NCBI GenBank assembly: GCA_021014325.1
Contig: CM037463.1
Coordinates: 2,971,001 to 3,035,000, forward strand
Direction: 5' to 3'
Length of the DNA: 64,000 nt
Source of the DNA: Plazaster borealis
Lineage: Eukaryota > Echinodermata > Asteroidea > Forcipulatida > Labidiasteridae
Program-made: the position numbers and the translations under genes
The notes under the pieces: model-generated
What the model saw: only the letters and a program-made list of their open reading frames with translations
Database searches by the model: none
Told to the model about the DNA's origin: nothing
Shown here: in pieces, positions 57,114 to 64,000 of the stretch
Layout of the letters: every line of letters starts with the position of its first letter
How positions within the stretch are numbered: the first letter of the stretch is position 1

Positions 57114-58120
57114 GCATGTGTAACTATTTGTTGCTACCCTGTCTTATAAATGTTGGTCTAAGTGGAAATGGTCCACAGCCTCGTTATAAAAGTATTGTGA
57201 TTTAACAGCATACAGAGTTCACTTCAGTAGGCAATGTGGGTTCTTCTTCCTGCTTCCTGTCATGTGATCAACTCATCTTTTATGATACTATGGACCTATA
57301 TAGCTCAATTCCATGCATTTATTTTGAAATGGACACTGTGTAAAGTATCAATCCGGTACATATAAACAATTGATGTATTCTGTAAGCTATACCACGCGTG
57401 TGGGTGGTCGAGAAAAAAATGTCACGTTTGTCAAATATGTTTTCATTTGTACTCATCGTCTTGCCTTCTCATTGCTTGTTTTAATTCTAAGATTCCAAAC
57501 TTATGGATGAAAAGAGATTAAATAACTTTAGTTGTAGATATGCATTCTGAGGTCGACGTTGACTTATGTTCTTCCCCTTCAGCATCAAGCGATATGTTCG
57601 AAAACGAGTTTGTGATAAATTCCCGGATTATGAAATCGACTCCCAACCGAGAGGCTCGGGAAATATATGTATTCGATTACAATCGTGTTTGAAATAGATC
57701 ACCGAACACTCCACGTGCCACACATGCCTTATTTGTTTTCTTTTCCAAAATGCAACACAGACAACAAACGGAGTTGACGGGTGTAAAATTCCTGAAACCA
57801 TTTAGAAAAATGATAATATTTTGTGAGAAAATATGACCTTTTTCATTTGTTTATGATCGTTTTGAGGGTTTGGTGCGCAGTTTAAGACGTCTTCGGAATA
57901 ACGTGAGGGTTTCAGTGTCTGTAATAGCTTGCTTTTACATCGAAAAAAGGGTGCAATGAAAAACAAATCACAAAATCTGCTTGATTCTAAAACTCCGCAT
58001 TCATGGCAGTATAAGCTTACAGGTCACAGTTCTCCAAAGCATTTTGCAGTTATAAACAGTTTGATGGATTTGAGACAGCTAGACCCTTATATTTATCAGC
58101 ACAAAAACAAAATCGACTGC
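57114..58120. other. unannotated spacer
   Basis: Nothing recognised. Confidence 0.4.
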
Positions 58121-58215
58121 TTTTGTTTGTTTGTTTGTTTGTTTGTGTGTGTGTGTTTTGTTTTTGCTTTTGTTGTTGTTGTTGTTGTTGTTGTTGCTGT
58201 TGTTATTGTTGTTTT
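58121..58215 (+). repeat. compound (GTTT)n (GT)n (GTT)n microsatellite
   Basis: Successive GTTT, GT and GTT arrays; the overlapping Cys/Val-rich frames are translations of the repeat. Confidence 0.95.
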
Positions 58216-60585
58216 TATCTTTTGTTTGTTGATGTTTTTGTTTTGCTTGGCTTTTATTTATTTATATATGTAGGCCCCCTATATAAATACTTTATTATTC
58301 TATTTTTTTTTAAGGGGGTGGGGTTGGGGTGAAGTGTAAAAACCGTTCTTCAAAACAAAATGGCAGTGGCCGGCAACGTTAAATGAACGGAATTATTATT
58401 ATTGCTTCCAATCAAAGGAAAATCAGCTGATGTCATGAGCCCAACCACGATATGGTTGACTTAGTATGGCTAAACAGCACAGATATCAAAACTGATCAAA
58501 ACTCATTTCCATTTCTTATCCTTCTGTTAAATGGTTTGGTCATCTCCATAAGCATCCCTACCGGAGAGATAGCGTACCAGGGTTGTGTTCTCATCGCAGC
58601 GAGCGACGCGGTCAAGGATTCCGCCCCTCCGGTCGCTATGACATCTCATCCCAAAGCCTGGTCGGATCATATCGCATCATGCAACATCACATTGTAACAA
58701 TTTGCAATGTGTCGCCGGGAATTCTTCCGAATTAAAAACGTCAAGCGAGGGATTGGCGCATCAATCAGAGGGTTAATATGAGACCGATGCCCCGGTCGTT
58801 TGTGCGGTGAGTGCGCGGTGAGTTACGGACAAACCTGTTTCCGAAAAGGAAAGACTGGTTTGAAAATCAAATTTCCTGAAAAGCCGGAGAAAATTAGATC
58901 TCGAATGAGGCATTCCTCAATATAACTTCATGGGATATGTTTTGCCCGTGGCTTATTTGTACAGGTTTGTATAATTCGCGTTTGAATTGCAGTTACTGGT
59001 TTCGAGTACTGTTCAAAATGCATCACTGGCTATTACTTTAGACCAATCGTTTGTCGGAGTTGTTTAAGATAAAACCAACAAAAATATACAAAATAATAAA
59101 ACAAAGAACACAAAACACAAGTCAAAATGAAGCGTCGAAACTGAGACAAACATCTGACAATCTAATTTCAGTATGGTAGCACAACCATATAAAACCATCA
59201 GTCATTCCACATCCTCGGACACGTGTTTTATTATTAACTTTGAAAATTTGAAAAAAGAAACGAAAGTGCCTTACACTGATGACATTTTCCAAATCCATTT
59301 TACTACGATGTTAATCTCAAAATACACACTGTCCCCGATGTGTACTTAATTTGTTGAGGACGTTTCTTTTAATTGAGGTCATTATAATAACGGTGAATAT
59401 CGTTTGTCGAGGATGGCCGTGTAGAAATTTGATTACCGATATACTCAATGGGAAAATAATGTCCTGTTTGGTCTGTATACACGTTGTTTTCATGCGCAGA
59501 ACTACAAGTAGTCTGCCTGTAAGACGACCGTTGACGGAGTTACTGCTTCACGCCAAGGACATCACCTATACGACGTACGCACGTTACTAGAAGTCATGAT
59601 CAATGGCAATTAGACATCAACCTTCCCGTAGCTCGTATAACATCATTGGCCCGGTTGTGAAATTAGGACCTGCATACAAGTGCTGTAAAAATTAACATTC
59701 TAATTTGATATATAATGATTGAGAACGAGAAATGGGTGACATCGGTTTGACAATGTCTGCAACCATGGGAAGGCTGTGTACAAAAGTGATGGCAGCTCCA
59801 CTAACGTAATTTAGATGTGTGTTTACATCTTCGAAACAATGTTGTTGTTGTTGAAAACTGTATCGTTGATTTTATGCTAAACAACATCTTTTCCACACAA
59901 TGGACTCATTTCGAAGAATGCGCAGTGTGTTTTGGAGACCCTGACATTGTTATGTCTGTTTCATACACACACAAAAAACATTCCAGATGTAACATTGAAC
60001 AATGTGGCAATAGATAATCATGACACATAAACACTGAAGTGAAATAACTGAAGATTTAACCCGTGTCGACTGGAGAGTTCAAATCCGTGGTAGACACAAA
60101 AATAAACTCATAGCCATGTTTTTAATGTGTGTGTTTTTTCGTGGCAGCATTCACTTATCTTATTTTTTTTAGATTGGATATTCACCTTTGAAAATAGTCA
60201 ATAAATCCACTTGTGTGTGAATTGTAACCAAAACAGCCTAATAGATTTGGAAATGTCATCAGTGTAAGGCCATTTCGTTTCTTCTTCACAAATTTCAAAG
60301 TCAATAACGCAACACGTATCCAAGCATAGAAAGACTGTTTTTGGTGGTTGTATAAAGTGTATGGTTGTGCTATGACTGTCAGATGTTTGACTCAGTTTCG
60401 ACGCTTCATTTTGACTTGTGTTCGTATTCGTTATGTTTCTTTCTTTTCTTTTTTAAATTTGGTGCATTCATATTTTGTTTGTTGGGTGTTATTTGATATA
60501 ATACTGCAAACTGCTGATGTGATTCTTAGGATAGCAATTGCTTTTTTTCTCATCATCCTCTTTTCTGACAGAATAATGTGTGTAG
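58216..60585. other. unannotated spacer
   Basis: Short frames at 58452-58697 and 59351-59590 have no recognisable motif. No repeat family recognised. Confidence 0.35.
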
Positions 60586-60940
60586 TTAAAGGTATCGTAC
60601 ACGTTTGGTAATGACTCAAAACAACATTAGCATAAAAACTTACTCGGTAACAAGCAACGGAGAGCTGTTGATAGTATAAAACATTGTGAGAAACGACTCC
60701 CTCTGAAGTAACGTAGTTTTTGAGAAAGAGGTAATTTCTCATTAAAATAATAAAACTTCTTGCAAGAAGTTGTTATTCCTATCTGAAAGCACATAAATTT
60801 GTACAACAAGGGTGTTTTTTCTTTCAACATTTACTTGCAACTTCGATGACCAATTGAGCCCATTTTTTATGCATATGTTGGGATACACCAAGTGAGAACA
60901 CTGGTCTTTGACAATTACCAAACGTGTTCAGTGCCTTTAA
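60586..60940 (+). mobile_element. TTAA-type MITE, subfamily A (copy A6)
   Basis: TTAA at 60586-60589 and 60937-60940; AAAGGTATCGTACACGTTTG and CAAACGTGTTCAGTGCCT. Central AACTTCTTGCAAGAAGTT palindrome. Lacks the TTCACAGGCTTGTTA segment near the right end. Confidence 0.88.
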
Positions 60941-61007
60941 AATGTCATTAATGCAACACTTCATTAAGGCATATCACATTGATACAAAAATACACAATTG
61001 ATAGAGA

Positions 61008-61251
61008 AAGTGGGTACTGGGGTGTTAAAAATTGACACCATGGGTGTTGTCACATATAGATACCGAAGAGAGAATCAAAATTAACATAATAGGGTGTTAA
61101 AATAACACAAATGTAACTATGTTGGCCGAAATAAGTGATATTTTAACACCCTATGCTGTACTCTGGTGTAATTTTTGACTCTTTTTGGTATCTATAATTA
61201 TATGTCAACACCAACGGTATCAATTTTAAACACCCCAGTTTTTGCAGTGTA
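61008..61251 (+). mobile_element. foldback MITE family E (copy E5)
   Basis: Right end CACCCCAGTTTTTGCAGTGTA is intact; the left end is degenerate (GTGGGTACTGGGGTGTT). Inner ACACCATGGGTGTTGTCACA and repeated GTGTTAAAATAACAC phrases. Confidence 0.75.
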
Positions 61252-61522
61252 TATTGAATCAGCACTTTAGCCATTGAACAGTTGAACACATTAGTTAATA
61301 TATCACGCAAACATTGTTTGACTATGTTTAAAAATTCACACACTGGTTGATTTATAAACCTAAATATCTATTGATTATCTCCAAAGGGGACTACCCTAAC
61401 TAAAACAAAGAAGACAAGTGATACTGCCATGAACACACAGTAAAAACAAGGCAAGAAGAACAGGTGGTCCAATTTCGTTATCTGAGCTTACGGCGCCCTT
61501 AAAGCGTGTGATTATATGGGCT

Positions 61523-61584
61523 GTAAGCAGCAAATTCCGCGGTAAGCAGCAAATTCCGTGGTAAGCAGAAAATTCCGCGGTAAG
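61523..61584 (+). repeat. three-unit GTAAGCAGCAAATTCCGCG minisatellite
   Basis: Three near-identical 19-20 bp units, each GGTAAGCAGCAAATTCCGYG, then a partial fourth. Directly precedes the GCTTAGCA-type repeat region. Confidence 0.85.
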
Positions 61585-61796
61585 CCAGTGCCAAAAAGTG
61601 GGCCCTGGTGCTTGTTGCAAAATCTATCTTCAAAAAACACAATCCAACCTTGGACCTTTTGTTTATGGCATATGTATTATTAGGCGTACGTGTACATCAA
61701 TGTTTATTTGCACATAAAAACAAGATTGTTATTGTGTGTATGGTCGAGGCAGATTTTACTCATACAGGAACCGCTGCATGGACATGAGTATCTAGC

Positions 61797-62120
61797 CTGG
61801 GTCAAATTTTATGAGCTGCTTTAGCACAAAAAAGTAGCTCAGCACAACAAAACTATGCTTACCAGAATAAGGTAACCAGCCAACCTACCATGTCACAAGT
61901 ACAATATGTGACTGGTATTCTGCTTATTTCTGCTCGGCAGAAAATTGTTAAGCAGTATTTTCTGCAATAAGCAAGAAACAACAACAGCTAGGCACAACAA
62001 AAGTGTGCTTACTAGAATAAATTTACCAGCCAAAATGCCATGTCGCATGTAGCTTATTTGACTGGTATCCTGCTTTATGTTTGCTTAGCACTTTATATTT
62101 CAGCAATATTTGGCCCCGGT
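61797..62120 (+). repeat. duplicated GCACAACAAAA-type repeat
   Basis: Two units, about 61838-61975 and 61985-62105, share AGGCACAACAAAA, TGCTTACYAGAATAA, ACCAGCC, CCATGTCRCA, TTTGACTGGTATYCTGCTT. The outer ends GGGTCAAATTTTATGAGC and ATATTTGGCCCC are loosely inverted, suggesting a mobile element with an internal duplication. Confidence 0.6.
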
Positions 62121-63795
62121 AATAACAACATCAGGGACCACCGTCGTGATGTGTGATAGGCATACTTCTGGGCCCACTAGAATTCAGGGGCCAAATTTCT
62201 ATCCAAATACGAAATTACTGTTAGAGATAATAAACATATAAAAAAGGAGGGGAATAGTGCCTGTTAAACGGACCTCGGCAATTAACTAATAAATAAAAAT
62301 AAAATAAAATTGTCTTTATCAACCAAAATAATAGACTCTGATTTAGCTTTTTTGCTGAAATTGCAGAATAAAAACCGTCTGAGGGTGATAAAACTAAGTG
62401 CCCGACGCATTTTCATCAATATTCAGTGATTAGGTTGAAATAGTTTGACCAAATTAGTCCGATACCTTTAAACCACATGAGCTTCAGAATTGGTTCATAG
62501 CCACTGTACCGTAGCGTCGTTTTTAGAAAGTAGCACGATGAACTGACCCCTATAGTGCTGATCACCGTTGTATCCGACATACACAGTGCGATCTAGACTG
62601 ACTTTTGCTATGAGTTTGATTAACAACTATTACGATAAATATTGCATGCATGTCGTCCTATAAACAAAGAATTGACTATGCGGTGCTTATTAAACATCAA
62701 TATATAAGGAAAACCTATAAATCAATGCGATGTTAATAAGAGACTGTATCAAATTAATTTGATACAATCCTTGAGTACACAACCATGCTCAAATTTCCCT
62801 TTCTTCAAAACTCTACGCAACATGTTATATACACACATCCGTTCATTGCCCATCTCACCATTAGTATGTGTACAAAACAGTTTGTATGCAAAACAAGGTT
62901 TTAGGAAAGGTTTCGGGTACTAATTATTTATAAACTTTGGCCAATCAAAGTTTGGGTCAGTCGGCCAATGAGGTGCTAGGTTTTAGGCAAATTTTGTTGG
63001 AGTGTGAGGCTATTAAATTCACTATAGCAGTGTTTCTTAACCAATGTAAAACATTGTGTAATCAACCAATCAGGGGCAATCGGACTTGTATAATTCATAA
63101 GCATTTTATGGTAAAACACAGTCACGAGAAAGGCTTTTTTTTAATCGTCCTAGATTTTTAATATTAGGCCTATTTATTCAACAACCCCTGAAACAAAAAC
63201 TGCCAATCCTCGTGGCACATTGAACGTTTCCAATCGGAACTCTGCAGCCACCCTATACGACAAGATAGTTGCCTTGATTCTTGTGGTGAACGTGGACACA
63301 ATTTTTCATCATGTTATCTACATGCTGAAAAAGCACCTATAGTCCTCACGTGAAGGATGTATCAGTATGTATAACGACTGGAGATCCACAATGCTTTTCA
63401 TCGCTCATCAATGTGTACTCGTGGAGAAGATGGTTTCCTGCTATTTTAATGACAAATAAACAGTTATAGCCGGTTGACGCCGAGGGAGGTCACGTGATCA
63501 GGCAATAATGAATAATTTAACTCAAATATATAATGTAATATTTCCTCTCGGAGATCTTGCAGTTTTAAACATAATTGGTTATTGTTTTTCTTGTCGAGAT
63601 CAAAACGCTACATTCTTAAATATTTTAGGCTGTGTTTGTTTGTGTATAGCCCAATTCAAACAGTACTCGTCAGAGCACATAACTTAGAATTATATGCAAA
63701 CTGATCAATAACAGGAAGTCAAGAAACAAGACAATTGAGCTTCCGTTGATAAAGAGAAAAAAACAGTGATAATACCCTGTATAGATATTATTAGA
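62121..63795. other. unannotated spacer
   Basis: Two TTTGGCCAATC / CGGCCAATG phrases at 62937-62970 are close together; no gene recognised. Confidence 0.4.
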
Positions 63796-63871
63796 ACTAG
63801 AGGGAAAACTCTAATTACACACACAGCTCTGTTTTGCAGTCACTCTGTTGACTTTCCTTTGTTCTGTACAC
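63796..63871 (+). repeat. dispersed repeat (SINE-like head), host of A7
   Basis: ACTAGAGGGAAAACTCTAAT, TACACACACAGCTCTG resembles the head of the type 1 SINE; TTTTGCAGTCACTCTG and TTTGTTCTGTACACTTAA match 32539-32595. Confidence 0.5.
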
Positions 63872-64000
63872 TTAAAGGCATCGTACACGTTTGGTAATTG
63901 TCAAAGACCAGCGTTCTCATTTGGTGTATCCCAACATATGCATAAAATAACAAGCCTGTGAAAATTTGGGCTCAATTGGTCATCGAAGTTGCAAGAAAAT
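63872..64000 (-). mobile_element. TTAA-type MITE, subfamily A (copy A7), cut by window end
   Basis: TTAA at 63872-63875, AGGCATCGTACACGTTTGG, AATTGTCAAAGACCAGCG, CCCAACATATGCATAAAATA, TTGGTCATCGAAGTTGCAAG. Continues beyond 64000. Confidence 0.9.

Noticed and set aside
57929..58332. 114-codon frame that looks like a Cys- and Val-rich membrane segment
   Set aside because: The hydrophobic part lies entirely in the GTTT/GT/GTT microsatellite.
1..64000. CRISPR array, bacterial operons, phage or integrative element
   Set aside because: No regular short repeats with spacers, no Shine-Dalgarno-led gene strings, and intron-style and SINE features show a eukaryotic nuclear genome.
1..64000. A complete novel coding system (defence island, biosynthetic cluster or similar)
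   Set aside because: No recognisable enzyme, nuclease or transporter frame exists here; the unusual content is repeat biology plus one candidate gene start.

Overview
The window looks like non-coding nuclear DNA from a marine deuterostome, most likely an echinoderm and possibly a sea star. That assignment is an inference. It rests on AT-rich eukaryotic sequence with no bacterial-style gene packing, an internal TTAGGG tract, many (GTTT)n and (CA)n microsatellites, tRNA-derived SINEs, and very abundant short inverted-repeat elements of a style common in echinoderms. I found no rRNA gene, true tRNA gene, CRISPR array or recognisable conserved protein domain. No open frame exceeds about 130 codons and none belongs to a family I can name. 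The window is therefore read as intergenic or intronic sequence dominated by small non-autonomous mobile elements.

The dominant component is one superfamily of roughly 340-450 bp elements, with about 14 copies and one fragment. They have TTAA at both ends and inverted termini of the type TTAA-AGGCATCGTACACG...CGTGTACGATGCCT-TTAA. Two main subfamilies, called A and B here, have alignable ends but diverged interiors and different central hairpins; C and D are more distant relatives. TTAA target duplication suggests piggyBac-type mobilisation. No transposase is encoded here. One copy is split by a second element with its own TIRs, one is a head-to-tail inverted chimera, and two abut through a single shared TTAA.

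A second layer consists of foldback MITEs with CACTG-type termini, usually next to TA. Family E has a GGGGTGTTAAA interior (5 copies). Family F is built from repeated TGACCCGG motifs (4 copies and a fragment). A further layer is tRNA-related SINEs of two types, some with clear A and B boxes. Families G and H carry hairpins resembling the CTGANGA...GAAAC hammerhead-like motif of Penelope-like retroelements. There are also a LINE-like 3-prime tail at 28.5 kb, several unique palindromes (7.5, 12.6, 29.5, 40.8 and 49.1 kb) and several two-copy tandem duplications (5.4, 47.5 and 61.9 kb).

The best evidence of a real gene is at 54.8-55.1 kb on the + strand. In order it shows a CRE palindrome, an E-box, two TATA-like boxes, a short upstream ORF, an ATG in good context, nine codons and a consensus GTAAGT splice donor. 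If real, this is the first coding exon of a gene whose body lies mostly to the right, probably past the window end, and 55.07-64 kb would be its first intron. A weaker possible promoter with a first non-coding exon lies at 26.1-26.25 kb (NRF1-type palindrome, then a GTATGT donor). Elsewhere the protein-coding calls are speculative and carry low confidence.
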